Assembly (NCBI GenBank): GCA_020796225.1
Contig: CM036762.1
Location: forward strand, 53,555,240 to 53,619,239
DNA: 64,000 nt
Direction of reading: 5' to 3'
DNA from: Arion vulgaris
Taxonomy: Eukaryota > Mollusca > Gastropoda > Stylommatophora > Arionidae
The notes under the pieces were generated by a model. The model was not told where the DNA came from and ran no database searches. It saw only the letters and a program-made list of their open reading frames with translations. Every line of letters starts with the position of its first letter. The stretch's first letter is position 1. Of the stretch, positions 55,001 through 62,979 are shown piece by piece. Made by a program: the position numbers and the translations under genes.

Positions 55001-55328
55001 ATATGACCATTGTTTGTGAATCTAAATTTTATCACATTAAGCCTAATTTTGTGACTTTGTATTACTTATGTATTACTTAATGCCATTTTTCTTCTTTTTT
55101 AAGTCCGGAATTGGCAGCACCATGTACAGTTATTTCCGATCAAGGCTAGAAAATTTCCTTGGCACCAGTGAAAGTTTGAGTAAGATTGTGTTGGTGTCAA
55201 GTATTACCAAAGGAGTTGCTTATGGTTTGAGAGAGTCATCCTCAGATTCCGTCAATCTTGTCGCTAGTTTAGCCACAAAGTTTATTTCTGACAAGTATGG
55301 AAATTTTCTCAGTCAAAATGGTGGCATG
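42975..55328 (+). CDS. Probable Bcl-2-family protein, Bax/Bak-like (five exons, 3' end outside window or unrecognised)
   Basis: The segments are 42975-43078, 48761-48940, 51807-51869, 53824-53870 and 55104-55328; all junctions are GT/AG and phase-compatible, giving 206 residues from the ATG at 42976. An acidic stretch (Asp/Glu-rich, about 60-72) precedes a BH3-like motif LKLLGDNLD (83-91), the L-x3-G-D signature. The last exon has a Y-x-YF helix and an IV-containing helix pair like BH1 but without the usual NWGR (it reads SLSK). It ends FLSQNGGM, resembling the BH2 motif WIQxxGGW, and an intron follows the GGM. Bcl-2-family genes usually have an intron at this point. Such proteins act at the mitochondrial outer membrane in apoptosis. 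The C-terminal membrane anchor would be in a later exon that I could not find. BH3 to BH1 spacing is about 25 residues longer than in Bak. The gene model is stronger than the family call. Confidence 0.6.
43083..43320 (+). mobile_element. tRNA-derived SINE (family T6), abutting a splice donor
   Basis: 'aagtcatgggttcgaatttg' (B box) and 'ctctaggatttttgctggag' match the family copy at 38405-38612. The repeat begins within a few bases of the donor of gene 2's first coding exon. Confidence 0.7.
43675..44211 (+). pseudogene. Transposase-like ORF fragment (helix-turn-helix part), within intron 1 of gene 2
   Basis: An open frame of 178 residues. Its C-terminal 50 residues (DDFNKDVIVREMHTIF, then VTLHKLKLRLRSQCDIDISK) resemble the N-terminal DNA-binding region of an IS630/mariner-like DDE transposase, where a D-D-F-[DN]-K start is followed by two helices. 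No DDE catalytic triad is visible. A diverged inverted match to 44181-44208 lies at 45016-45044, and a direct match to 43805-43850 lies near 44612-44655, so two decayed copies are probably present. The family is tentative. Confidence 0.35.
44215..45360. other. Sequence with decayed inverted and direct copies of the 43675 ORF
   Basis: 44612-44655 matches 43805-43850 directly, and 45016-45044 matches 44181-44208 inverted. No intact frame. Confidence 0.4.
45366..45605 (+). mobile_element. tRNA-derived SINE (family T1)
   Basis: Second copy of the element at 16559-16805, including the A box region (tgtggcttagggttag), B box (gttcgaatcatgct) and the 3' end (cctgtaaaggatatgcaatt). Confidence 0.85.
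45712..47705 (-). mobile_element. SINE-B copy expanded by an internal satellite
   Basis: The 3' end of SINE-B is seen at 45712-45732 (ttcttctttgaatgctccat), and the rest resumes at 47511 (acacttgttaaaccatctgt) and runs to the head near 47700 (gagccctgcaacatgcagg). Everything between is the GA-rich satellite. Confidence 0.8.
45722..47505. repeat. Satellite of about 24-36 bp, GA-rich, about 55 copies
   Basis: The unit reads 'aatgttccataatgggatcg' then cgagagagag, with a variable (GA)n run and 'gctcc' or 'gttcc' variants. It sits in intron 1 of gene 2. Long minus-strand frames (up to 333 residues, MEHSLSRSHYG type) result from the repeat and are not genes. Confidence 0.95.
47710..48755. other. 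Unassigned intron sequence of gene 2
   Basis: AT-rich, with a (TG)n run at 48293-48310; no element recognised. Confidence 0.4.
48761..48940 (+). CDS. Gene 2 second coding exon, acidic stretch and BH3-like motif
   Basis: The exon lies between ataatttcag and GTATTC (a weak donor). It encodes YNNWRHECDVEELSDVETIG, an Asp run from GATGATGAT codons, then EKQRVLNIVDGKLKLLGDNL and DAER. The LKLLGD core matches the BH3 pattern. The acidic run could be a length-variable repeat. The split codons at both ends fit the neighbours. Confidence 0.72.
49225..49715 (+). mobile_element. LINE fragment, RT thumb and C-terminal tail
   Basis: MWQSTRKILKLKILRTCIF-like text leads to LVTYGCESWTITKKK and then ENWLINNILYRKIRYFGHIK, LERTILEG and 'KMTIDEVGELAGDRVNFKCA'. 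The tail matches 9362-9625. Frameshifts interrupt it. Confidence 0.85.
50035..50196 (-). mobile_element. SINE-A copy, head side missing
   Basis: The tail-side 160 bases (cttcttcttccttgcgctcg to catccgagttcagccaaa) are present; the head is absent. Confidence 0.85.
50220..51000 (-). mobile_element. LINE fragment, RT C-terminal tail, split by a TTAA element
   Basis: The minus strand reads RWRWIRHTCHIPIGTLARTS, DGKRRHWCPKEKWRRAVERV, the typical tail block. The 50511-50830 insertion splits it; the parts on both sides align to 1750-2060. Confidence 0.8.
50511..50830. mobile_element. TTAA-flanked miniature transposon (piggyBac-type ends), about 316 bp
   Basis: It begins TTAACTCTTTCCACGCTTTT and ends CTCCGTGTGGAAAGAGTTAA. 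The terminal inverted repeat is CTCTTTCCAC, and the duplicated target is TTAA. The same element, reversed, is at 57876-58187. It has no open frame, so a transposase would have to come from elsewhere. Confidence 0.82.
51172..51722 (-). mobile_element. Unnamed interspersed element, second copy
   Basis: Matches 25468-26031 along its length, and has an internal tandem duplication of 52 bases at 51270-51370 (gtcttctagacagttgcagt twice). It lies directly upstream of gene 2's third exon. Confidence 0.75.
51807..51869 (+). CDS. Gene 2 third coding exon
   Basis: A 63-base exon bounded by gttttcag and GTAATA, encoding ACNELVKDFVDYFRKKSDAM plus Lys and part of a Glu codon. Both split codons agree with the neighbouring exons. 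It is a helical, Phe/Asp/Lys-rich segment just after the BH3-like motif. Confidence 0.65.
51930..52166 (-). mobile_element. SINE-B copy
   Basis: From tctgctttgaactctccata to cttagctccttgagtaccag; head degraded. Confidence 0.82.
52235..52350 (-). mobile_element. LINE fragment, RNase H tail
   Basis: The minus strand reads TNQLMVTESRCTLRWLPQRR, TEQARECS, matching 40870-40980. Confidence 0.6.
52560..53125 (-). mobile_element. LINE fragment, RT C-terminal tail (another family)
   Basis: LRKIMNIRWYDKITNSEVLQ, MLSSRRLRWLGHVRRMETYR, IPKQMLFCELSEGRGTR is the well-known 'RW.D.I.N.E.L', 'RLRWLGHV.RM', 'G.R' tail of animal LINEs. 5' truncated. Confidence 0.88.
53335..53660. repeat. Tandem repeat of about 50 bp, interrupted by a SINE-A piece
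   Basis: Copies of 'agtcagtcctagaatgcttt' then gactaggat at 53359, 53409 and 53630. The SINE-A fragment lies between the second and third. Confidence 0.85.
53437..53608 (-). mobile_element. SINE-A copy, head side missing
   Basis: The tail side (cttcttcttttgagttgacg) to 'ctgatttcagccaaact' is present. The truncation point matches that of the copy at 50035 within a few bases. Confidence 0.82.
53824..53870 (+). CDS. Gene 2 fourth coding exon (very short)
   Basis: A 47-base exon bounded by tgtgtctag and GTAAGT, encoding EPVLLKNGKPNDILFS when joined to the previous exon. The phase agreement on both sides is the main support, since a segment this short could occur by chance. Confidence 0.6.
53990..54480 (+). 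mobile_element. LINE fragment, RT C-terminal tail (same family as 58830)
   Basis: Translations in several frames give CWLGHILRKS, GFLWNPQGK, and NIIQKSWRELQEIAKDRKT. The last matches KKSWRELQEIARDRKTWHEL on the minus strand at 58830. Confidence 0.75.
54515..54762 (-). mobile_element. SINE-A copy, full length, with target-site duplication
   Basis: Flanked by GATTGAATAGT (54504-54514 and 54763-54773). Inserted next to the LINE tail. Confidence 0.92.
55104..55328 (+). CDS. Gene 2 fifth coding exon, BH1/BH2-like region
   Basis: A 225-base exon between a pyrimidine-rich acceptor (cttttttaag) and GTGAGT. It encodes SGIGSTMYSYFRSRLENFLG, then a helix pair with SKIVLVSSITKGVAYGL, then LVASLATKFISDKYGNFLSQ and NGGM. 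The spacing from IV to NGG is 47 residues against 48 in Bcl-xL, which is the main reason for the Bcl-2-family call. The canonical NWGR of BH1 is absent and the final Trp of BH2 is Met. Confidence 0.72.
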
Positions 55329-55589
55329 GTGAGTAATACAACATCATTAATTGTAATTTGTTATGGTCACTCTCTTTTGTGACTTTTAACCCAGGTTTTG
55401 GTATAGACCCTCAACCAACTCATGCCAAGTTGGACTTGTTCATGGTTGGTTGGATTTTTAGCTACACTTTTTGACCAGAGGGGGTAGCCAGCCTTGTGTC
55501 GAATGCTACCTCAGTCACCTCTTACAACTTGTTTTACATCGGAAAAGTATTTACATGCTAAAAACTATTGTCCTGGTTTAAATACCAAG

Positions 55590-55925
55590 TGAATGACACT
55601 TGTCCAATGCAAGTGTTTGCGGCAATGAGAGAGCGACCAGGCTTGCATCAACAGCATTTATTATCGGGGAGTTGAGGATGGATAAGGGGGATATTCTTCC
55701 ATCTCTTGGCAACCTTCTGTTGAATAAGGACACTAATATAGAAGTTGAATCCATCCTGCAATTTCAAAAGTTTGCAGTTACCTGTTGTACAAGTAGAAAT
55801 GGATGCCTGAAAGGCAGAGTATGAAGTGTGTTTAATCAGCAAGCCACAGGAACCATCAGTATACATACTCTTCGACATCTGTTGGGGGAAACTGAACACC
55901 TATGCATATGCCCTAAGTTCTATGT
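55590..55925 (+). mobile_element. LINE fragment, RNase H C-terminal part
   Basis: VCGNERATRLASTAFIIGEL, then DTNIEVESILQFQKFAVTCC and ATGTISIHTLRHLLGETEHL match the 42100 copy almost throughout, with one stop after GCLKGRV. Confidence 0.85.
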
Positions 55926-55955
55926 TGTCTGTTCATTAACCAATAACCAGATCAT

Positions 55956-56202
55956 CTTCTTCTTTGCGTTCGTCTTTATGATCAATTTTAATCACACTTT
56001 GTGATATATTTGATCTTTGCCAAGAACTGTATACGTTGCACATTGGTTTGGTAGGCCCCTAAACGCATAGGTTTCTACACGTTTAGGACATGTACATCCG
56101 ATTTCAGCCAAACCTCCTTAGTCGCCTCTTACGACATGCGTGGCAGGTAACAGTGGTTCTATTCTTTACACCCCAAATTTGGGCCCGGTAACCACTCGGG
56201 CG
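55956..56202 (-). mobile_element. SINE-A copy, full length, with target-site duplication
   Basis: Flanked by AACCAGATCAT (55945-55955 and 56203-56213). Inserted at the end of the LINE fragment. Confidence 0.92.
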
Positions 56203-56389
56203 AACCAGATCATGTCATTAATGCCTTTTAAAATGGCATGCCCCATACTGTGGCTCAGAAAATTATTTTTTATAAACAGATACATGATTTTATAAATGTC
56301 TCCACAATTTGAGATAAGTTTACAGAGTGTCTGTCAACTTGCAGAGGACCCAATTTGTCTGCGAATCTATGGCTTCAAACAATTACTCT

Positions 56390-57130
56390 ACCATTGTATT
56401 TCACAATTGTATTGCAATATTAAAACTAAATATTTTGGTCACATTCGACGTCACTGTGGTTTAGAGAGCAAAATAAAAGATGACACCGTTTCTAAAAAAA
56501 ATTTGACAAAGGATAACTAAGATCACGGTGATAACAGGACATTAAAGAAACCTTGAATGAACGACACACCCAAGTGGTTACCGGGCCCAAATTTGGGGTG
56601 TAAAGAATAGAAACACTGTTACCTGCCACGCATGTCGTAAGAGCGACTAAGGAGGTTTGGCTGAAATCGGATTAATGTGTCTGCTAGGGACTGCTAACCC
56701 AAAACAAATGCTTGCAGAAAATGGGTGCACCAGGCTGTAAGGCGCATAACATGGTGCAACGACCCTCACAATGAGGAATGGGATAACGGATTCTATGGTC
56801 GCCAATCTGCCTCTGAGATTTAGCCACGCAGTAAGAATGTCAGACCTACCATCACAAGAGTGGCCATAACTTACTTCGGGAAGAGGTCGGCACAAATGGG
56901 GAAGCAGAAATCATAGGAATTATATCCTACAGAACTGCCCCCAGTATGCAGACTTGAGAAGAAAGAGGTGCCCACTTACACCAGCATCCAAGACAAACCG
57001 TATGGCGTGGTCGATAATCTGAGGCAGACGGCTGCCTTTATTAGAGAATCCAAAATCCCAATCTAGTGAGAACGCAGAAGAAGAATGCAACGACAAAGGA
57101 GACATGAGAACTGGCTATATGTCGAGAGTA
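56390..57130 (+). mobile_element. LINE tail fragment split by a SINE-D
   Basis: KTKYFGHIRRHCGLESKIK and, just before the SINE, 'gacattaaagaaaccttgaa' match the 9362 and 49225 copies (DIKET). It resumes after 57088. Confidence 0.7.
56567..57088 (+). mobile_element. SINE-D copy, full length, with target-site duplication
   Basis: Flanked by AACGACA (56560-56566 and 57089-57095). The head is cacccaagtggttaccgggc and the tail is gcagaagaagaatg; the body matches 13911-14421. Confidence 0.85.
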
Positions 57131-57134
57131 TTTC

Positions 57135-57870
57135 AAGTAGGCCAGCGTTTCCCAAAGTGGGTGGTACCGTCCCCCAGTGGGCGCTGAAGCATTCTGGAGG
57201 AGGAGGTGTGTAGTAGGTTCAGAAGAATTTGGGGGTGTTCAGACGATTAGGGGTCGGTGGCTTCTTAAAGAATAAATTAATAATAAATATTTTAAAATAA
57301 ATTATTTTCGTGATTTGCGATTGAATAATCATTGAAAATTTGAATTCTGCATTTAAATACATCTTATGCTCGTCTTACACGATCCATTTTTTCATCAATT
57401 TTCTTTTCATGCATATAATCATTTGAAAATTGACCATGTATGACAGAAATATATATCAATTTTCTATGTCTAAGAGAAAGTAGAGCATGTATATTTGTGT
57501 GGGGGGGAGGAGCGTTGGAAAACTGTTATAATGTGGAGGGGGGCATTACAAAGTTTTTGTTGTGACAATTGGGCAGTGGGCCTAAAAAGTTTGGAAATCT
57601 ATGAAGTAGACTGATATGAGAATGATGTTCTGCAAATGCTAACTACATGAAGAAGTGAATAAGGAGTTTTAAGCACACCTTGTCAAGCACCAGAGCCACT
57701 GAATATGGTAAATAAATAGACAATAAACAGGTATTAAGGGTCTCCAGAAAAACAATTTACCAAACACAGGATTCGAACTACAACCTTTATTGTGTATGTC
57801 ATCTATTGCTTAGCCCTGCAGACAAGCATTTTTCAGAGCACAACCAGCTAGCTTAGAGCATGCATTAATA
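57135..57870. other. Unassigned sequence
   Basis: Contains G-rich stretches at 57170-57260 and 57500-57545 ('gtgtgggggggaggagcg'). No coding signal or second copy found. Confidence 0.4.
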
Positions 57871-57875
57871 CTTGT

Positions 57876-58187
57876 TTAACTCTTTCCACACAGAGTTATT
57901 TCCTGGATTTTTAAACAGTTAATTCAAGGGAGGTAAAAAAGTAACTTAAAAAAACCGATCCTAATTACTCATCAATAAATAAACATATATATATTATTAT
58001 ATACTAAATTGAAGAAAACTGGACAACCTAATAGAATAACAAGGTTGAAAAGTAGTAGAAGTAAAACAGTAGAAGTAAAACTAGAAAGATTTCTTATAAG
58101 GGAAGCAACTCTATGGCGCAGAGTACGACTAAGGCCGTGCAATGGACTTCCGCCATGGCACAGTGTGCGCAGCGTGGAAAGAGTTAA
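57876..58187. mobile_element. TTAA-flanked miniature transposon, second copy
   Basis: Begins TTAACTCTTTCCACACAGAG and ends GCGTGGAAAGAGTTAA. It matches the reverse of 50511-50830 over its length, including 'ctggacaacctaatagaata' and 'gcaatggacttccgccatgg'. A partial third copy is at 60010-60178. Confidence 0.82.
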
Positions 58188-58202
58188 TGTCTCTCCTATG
58201 TA

Positions 58203-58438
58203 GTACCAGGGCAGCAAAGAATAGTACCACTGCGACCTACAAGGCATATTGTAAGAGACGACTGATGCAGGACCTAGGGAAGCTACCCTAGTAAATAAAA
58301 ACATCGCAGAAATCGGATGTGCTGGCCTACTTGTAGGTGCACAACTGGCACAGCGTACAATTGCTCTTAGGCTCAGATCACATACAAATCACACAGAGTG
58401 GTTAACAAGTGGTCGATGTGGAACATTCAAAGAAGAAG
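58203..58438 (+). mobile_element. SINE-B copy, head truncated
   Basis: Starts within the head (accagggcagcaaagaatag) and runs to aacattcaaagaagaag; it lies 15 bases from the TTAA element. Confidence 0.85.
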
Positions 58439-58799
58439 TTTACTATCTGTTTATGTTTGATCATGACTTTATCTGAACTAGCATTTCAGACTTCACTGAT
58501 ATTTTGTGATTGATTTTTTTGTTTTGTTTCACTTACCTCAGACTAAACTAGTGTTAGAGGCCAGTTGACGGAGTATGTAGTGAGAATTAACAAGTGACCG
58601 CAGTACTTCCAACAAACATTTCCAGCATTAGCAGTAGCGCCAGCTCAATATTTCAGTAACCAGTATGGCTATATGTAGGTCTATTAATAACTTTATAACT
58701 AGCTACACTGTTGCTATTGTTATATTATTGGGAGGGTGGGGATGTCTTTGTGTGTATAGAAGAAGAATATGAGTTTTTCATTTTGAAATGTTATCTTGT

Positions 58800-58828
58800 G
58801 TAATCTCTCTCTCTCTCTCTCTCTCTGC
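58800..58828. repeat. (CT)n simple repeat
   Basis: About 12 CT units. Confidence 0.9.
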
Positions 58829-58829
58829 C

Positions 58830-59045
58830 TTTTTACCAGATTGGGGCATAGACCCTCAACCAACTCATGCCAAGTCTTCCTATCTCTAGCTATCTCCTGC
58901 AGCTCCCTCCAGCTCTTCTTTATATTGTTGATCTCTACCTCCAAATCTCCATGTATTTCTCAACCTCCCCTTCTTTTGCTGCCTCTGTGAGTTCCAGGAA
59001 AGGACCCTTCTTGTTATATTCCCCTCAGGTTTTCACATCTTGTGT
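58830..59045 (-). mobile_element. LINE fragment, C-terminal tail
   Basis: The minus strand reads EVEINNIKKSWRELQEIARD then RKTWHELVEGLCPNLVK. The wording 'caaccaactcatgccaag' recurs at 55410-55430, so a further scrap is there. Confidence 0.75.
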
Positions 59046-59069
59046 AATATAGTCTTGTTATTATATTTT

Positions 59070-60010
59070 ACAAAATAGATGAGACTGCAGTAAAACTATT
59101 TGATTGGCAAAACACGTAATCACAAAGTATTGTAGTTTTACAAATTACAAAAACAATAACAAAATACAGCAACGTTTCGACCAACAAGGCCGTTATCAAG
59201 AAAACGAACAACAGGAGTGACAAATTTAAATAAACATATGGACGACTACATACAAACGTTTCTAATGAAAATCTGGGAATAAAAACGAATAACGAAATAA
59301 ATGTAACACAAAAACACACATAAAAACTAGGAATAGAAAGGAAGAGAAACAATGAAAAATCTAGTAAATATATAACTTGAATACATTCAACATATGCTCA
59401 TATAGATTACAAAGCATGGGAAGAGAAAGTACTAAGAAGCATAGGAATGTAATACGTTGAGCCCACGTGTCGCAAGGTACCATACAAAGAAATCAACCGA
59501 TTCTCCAGAGCAAATCGACTGCGATCATCCGAGGAACATGATCGGATGGCTGTGACCTGGACATCGTGAGCTCCTAAATGGCCAGTATCATTGAAATGGG
59601 TGGCTACAGGGGTCACAGAGCATTGGCGTATGTCGCGCAAGTGTTGGGCGAATCGGTCACTGAGCCTCTTGCCTGTCTCGCCGATATAAACCTTGTTGCA
59701 CCGCTTACAGATAATGGCATAGATAAGATTACGGGACTCGCATGTGAAACCATCGTCAATAAGAAACGTGGCTAAAGGAAAAGGTACAGTACGCGTCTGT
59801 ATCACATAAGCACTTGTGTTGCAATGCCGCGGCCACACTGGACAGTGCCAAAATGAGTCTGGATATTGGACTTAAGGTGACTGTGTACCAACATATCCTT
59901 AAGACTTCTGTCCCGTCTGTAAGCCACCAAAGGATAGTTGGGAAGACAGAACGGGTCTCATGGCCCGTTATTATATTATATTTTATGCATTTTGCGATTA
60001 TGTTGAAATA
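59070..60010 (-). mobile_element. Penelope-like element, 3' part with GIY-YIG endonuclease domain
   Basis: The minus frame at 59838-59407 reads RNLIYAIICKRCNKVYIGET then GKRLSDRFAQHLRDIRQC: the LIYAI/VYIGET block is a GIY-YIG domain with the downstream Arg and His. Upstream, in another frame, 'DGTEVLRICWYTVTLSPISR' in shifted form resembles the end of the reverse transcriptase. The terminal sequence 59150-59200 recurs at 23300. The RT itself is missing and one or more frameshifts are present. Confidence 0.8.
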
Positions 60011-60178
60011 CATTCAAGGGAGGCAAAGAAAACATTTTATTTAAAAGTCGTAATAGCTCGTTAATAAATAAACACATATATATATATATATATATATCAT
60101 ATTATATACTAATTTGAAGAAAACTGGACAACCTATTAGAATAACAAGGTTAAAAAGTAGTCGAAGTAAAAACAGTAT
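60010..60178 (+). mobile_element. TTAA-element fragment (third copy)
   Basis: 'cattcaagggaggcaaagaa' and 'ctggacaacctattagaata' match 57920-58060; both ends are missing. Contains a (TA)n run at 60075-60098. Confidence 0.75.
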
Positions 60179-60179
60179 G

Positions 60180-60475
60180 TACTGCAGATGGCGTCCAACA
60201 AAATATTTTGGACAGAAAAGAGAACAAATTGATCTATCCAGAAAGAACTCAAAATCAAAGAAAACTGGCTGATGCTACAAATAAGAAGAGAAAACTGAGA
60301 TATTTTGGACATATAAAAAGACAGCAAAGGGGAGAAGATGGATTCAGGATGTAACTGATGGTTTGAACATGAAGGCTGCAGAGGCAGGACATCTGGGCTA
60401 TGAGAGAGAAAATTTCCGGAGGACTGTTGGGGTGGCAAAGTTCTGCTCAGGACAAGATATTTGATGATGATAATA
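60180..60475 (+). mobile_element. LINE tail fragment (decayed)
   Basis: In shifting frames it reads QKELKIKENWLM, ERKFPEDC and similar text, aligning with KELNVKENWLI at 49430-49460. Confidence 0.55.
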
Positions 60476-60561
60476 ATCAAACCTAAAACCAGAAAGCCTG
60501 TATTATATCATATTTATTCGTTATGTTCTGTTAAATGATGTTCTTTTGAAGTTGAATGATT

Positions 60562-60685
60562 GATTGATAGGACCATCATCATTGCACTTCGGTGAGTAAC
60601 CATGTGGGCTCTGATCTCTTTCTCATACAGGAAGAACTCAGCTGCAGAGCACACACTCTGTAGCACCGACAAGGATCCCCAATGT
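60562..60685 (-). mobile_element. tRNA-derived SINE (family T3), 3' part
   Basis: Begins with the (ATTG)n tail (gaatgattgattgatagga) and matches the reverse of 21228-21345. Confidence 0.75.
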
Positions 60686-60828
60686 AATTTTGAAGAGGGT
60701 GAAGATATTTTTGGAGACACATTTTTTTATTCTTTTCTAATGAATTTTGCCCAGGCAGCGGCTTTCCAGCCTGCTCTTCTCAATTTTGAACTGCCAATGG
60801 TTTTTACGTGCTCAAATTGAAAACGGGA

Positions 60829-60995
60829 CTTAGGTTTTATCGTCCGTCTCCGAAAGGACTAGGAACTCGACCTACACTGAGATCAGGGATCTCTGGAAAA
60901 ATATCCTGATGGCTCCACGAGGGAGCAAACCTGGTACCTTTGGCATGAGAGACGAGCACCTAACCTCTCCGTCACAGAGACACCCCCGAAGACAC
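60829..60995 (-). mobile_element. tRNA-derived SINE (family T8)
   Basis: The minus strand has 'gtctctgtgacggagaggtt' (A box side) and 'aggtaccaggtttgctccct' (B box side). Confidence 0.55.
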
Positions 60996-61192
60996 TTTTG
61001 GTGTGCTCTCTCCAAGCAAGTCTTGATGGGAATGTAACTCATTATTGACCATATCTCTTGAAGGGTTTGCTCTGCCAGAGGTTTTTGTAGTTACCTCTCT
61101 TGTAGGCTCTACGGAACTCATCTGTAACATTTATAGTTGAAAGCATATAAATTTATTTGTTAGTTATGTAAGGGATTAAAGCCTCTTTAAGC

Positions 61193-61375
61193 CGCGGCAT
61201 GCCCGCCTGCCCAGCGTGTTCGTAGCGCGTTGGACTACGGGTGACAAGTCCTCTGTGAGTGCGGGTTCAATCCTGCGGACTAGCAGAAAAGCCACAGGTT
61301 TCCCAGATTTACGATGTCCATGGCAGCGAGCCGAAGAGCTTTCAGCTCAAGTGCTTCTGGATCAGAATAAAAAAG
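61193..61375 (+). mobile_element. tRNA-derived SINE (family T4)
   Basis: 'gttcgtagcgcgttggacta' (A box) and 'gagtgcgggttcaatcctgc' (B box), then 'gagctttcagctcaagtgct'. Matches the copy at 30737-30935 in reverse. Confidence 0.85.
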
Positions 61376-61509
61376 CTGAGGCATGCCCTTTCAACCTGAG
61401 GGTGAACCTTGTTTTGTTATATCAGAGCTTGTAGGCCAACAAACATGAAAAATAATAATCTCCTTTTGAAAAACCCAATAGTTTATAACATTAAGCAGAT
61501 ATTTGCTTT

Positions 61510-61920
61510 TGTTAAATGAAATGTCCTGTCTCACACCCATATGTTGCTACTGGTAACATGCTTGTTTTTAGTATTCTGATCCTTGATGTCCTATCTATTT
61601 CATTCCATACCATTTTTAGTTAAAGTTTTTGTAAGGCTATGTTTGTTTCTCTTTTGATTTCTTTTATTCCATTTCCATCTCTTGTTAGCAGTGAACGAAA
61701 CATTCAAAACTGTTCACTTTTTATATTTTGTCTTCCGTAACAAAACTATCATTTTTCATATTTGTTTTATCAGTTGTTATTATGTTTGTTTCATTGAGAT
61801 ACAGATTTTGTTTTTCAATTTTTTCTTGCAGTGTTGTTACTAATTTCTCAATTCTTTTTTTTATGTTGTTGATAGTGACCAGCATATGTTGCATAGCAGC
61901 AAGGAATTGTTGCATCCTGT
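61510..61920 (-). mobile_element. LINE fragment, RT thumb region
   Basis: The minus strand in changing frames gives MFRSLLTRDGNGIKEIKRET, NIALQKL, VWNEIDRTSRIRILKTSMLP and VATYGCET, the 'LG..LT.DG....EI..R', 'L..S...YG.E' blocks. Confidence 0.75.
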
Positions 61921-62082
61921 ATAAATAACAATATTTTTTTTACCATATTTCTAGAATAAATATATGCTCCTGTTCTTCAATTGAATTGTTACATCATGTA
62001 TAGAGAACTTTGTTCTTTGACCATATTTCTAGAAAAATATATGTTCTTGTTCTTCCATTGAATTGTTGCATCCTGCTTAGAG

Positions 62083-62295
62083 AACATAAGAAAGTGGACA
62101 TGGACAACATAAGAAAGTGGACATAGACAACATAAGAAAGTGGACATAGAGAACATAAGAAAGTGGACATGGACAACATAAGAAAGTGGACATGGACAAC
62201 ATAAGTGACAGAAAAAGAAGTGGACATGGACAACATAAGAAAGTGGACATGGACAACATAAGAAAGTGGACATGGACAACATAAGAAAGTGGACA
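62083..62295. repeat. Minisatellite of 23 bp, about nine copies
   Basis: The unit is 'acataagaaagtggacatgg' plus aca. Confidence 0.95.
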
Positions 62296-62299
62296 GATT

Positions 62300-62825
62300 T
62301 CAGTGTAGACAGCATTCAGAAGCAAGTCCATTACTGACAGACCTAAAGATAATTTCCGTCAGCCACCACATGACACTTTTATTATAGGACAAAAGAGCAG
62401 AAATAAAATTACAATGAAGGAATGTATTTTCTCAACTATTTATGCTCAAATACTATTTATTTATTTGCATTTCATTATTTATTCCATGTTCACGGATGTA
62501 TGGTTTTACATGCAGATTTAACATGCACATTTTTGCAGTAACGTTTTCTGTGATTTTTAAAAAAACCATCTTTTTGTATTTCATGTTCTTACAACGCTGG
62601 GTAAAAAAACAGAATACTATTTTGACCAGTCACTTAAGTTACTTTCAGAATTTTAGTGTTTGAACATGGATCGAGACTAGATTGGTTTAATTGTTTACCT
62701 GCATTGTAGGAAGACGTCAAATTGTTTACCTGCATTGTTGGAAGACCTCAAATTTATCAAGCTGAACTCTTCTTAAGTTTATACTTACTGTAACTTACTT
62801 AAACTTATAGATGAACTGTATAGCT
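62300..62825. other. Unassigned sequence
   Basis: Contains a tandem duplication of about 34 bp at 62690-62755 ('aattgtttacctgcattgt'). No gene found. Confidence 0.45.
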
Positions 62826-62827
62826 AT

Positions 62828-62960
62828 GGAGGGTCTGACAGAATGTATTAGAGCTCTGGCTCCCATTTGGAAGACCCGAGTTCAATCCCCAGTAAGGCCA
62901 GGGACTTTTTATGTCAAGGCATAAAAAAAAATTCTAACCTGAACAGTTTTGCGATGACTG
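62828..62960 (+). mobile_element. tRNA-derived SINE fragment (family T5)
   Basis: 'agagctctggctcccatttg' and 'cgagttcaatccccagtaag' are A and B box-like, followed by a short A run. Confidence 0.6.
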
Positions 62961-62979
62961 CACTAGCCATGCAACCATA

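Noticed and set aside
61989..62331. Minus-strand frames of about 80-108 residues resembling a repeat protein (FLCCPCPLSYVV)
   Set aside because: Product of the 23-bp minisatellite; three frames are open together.
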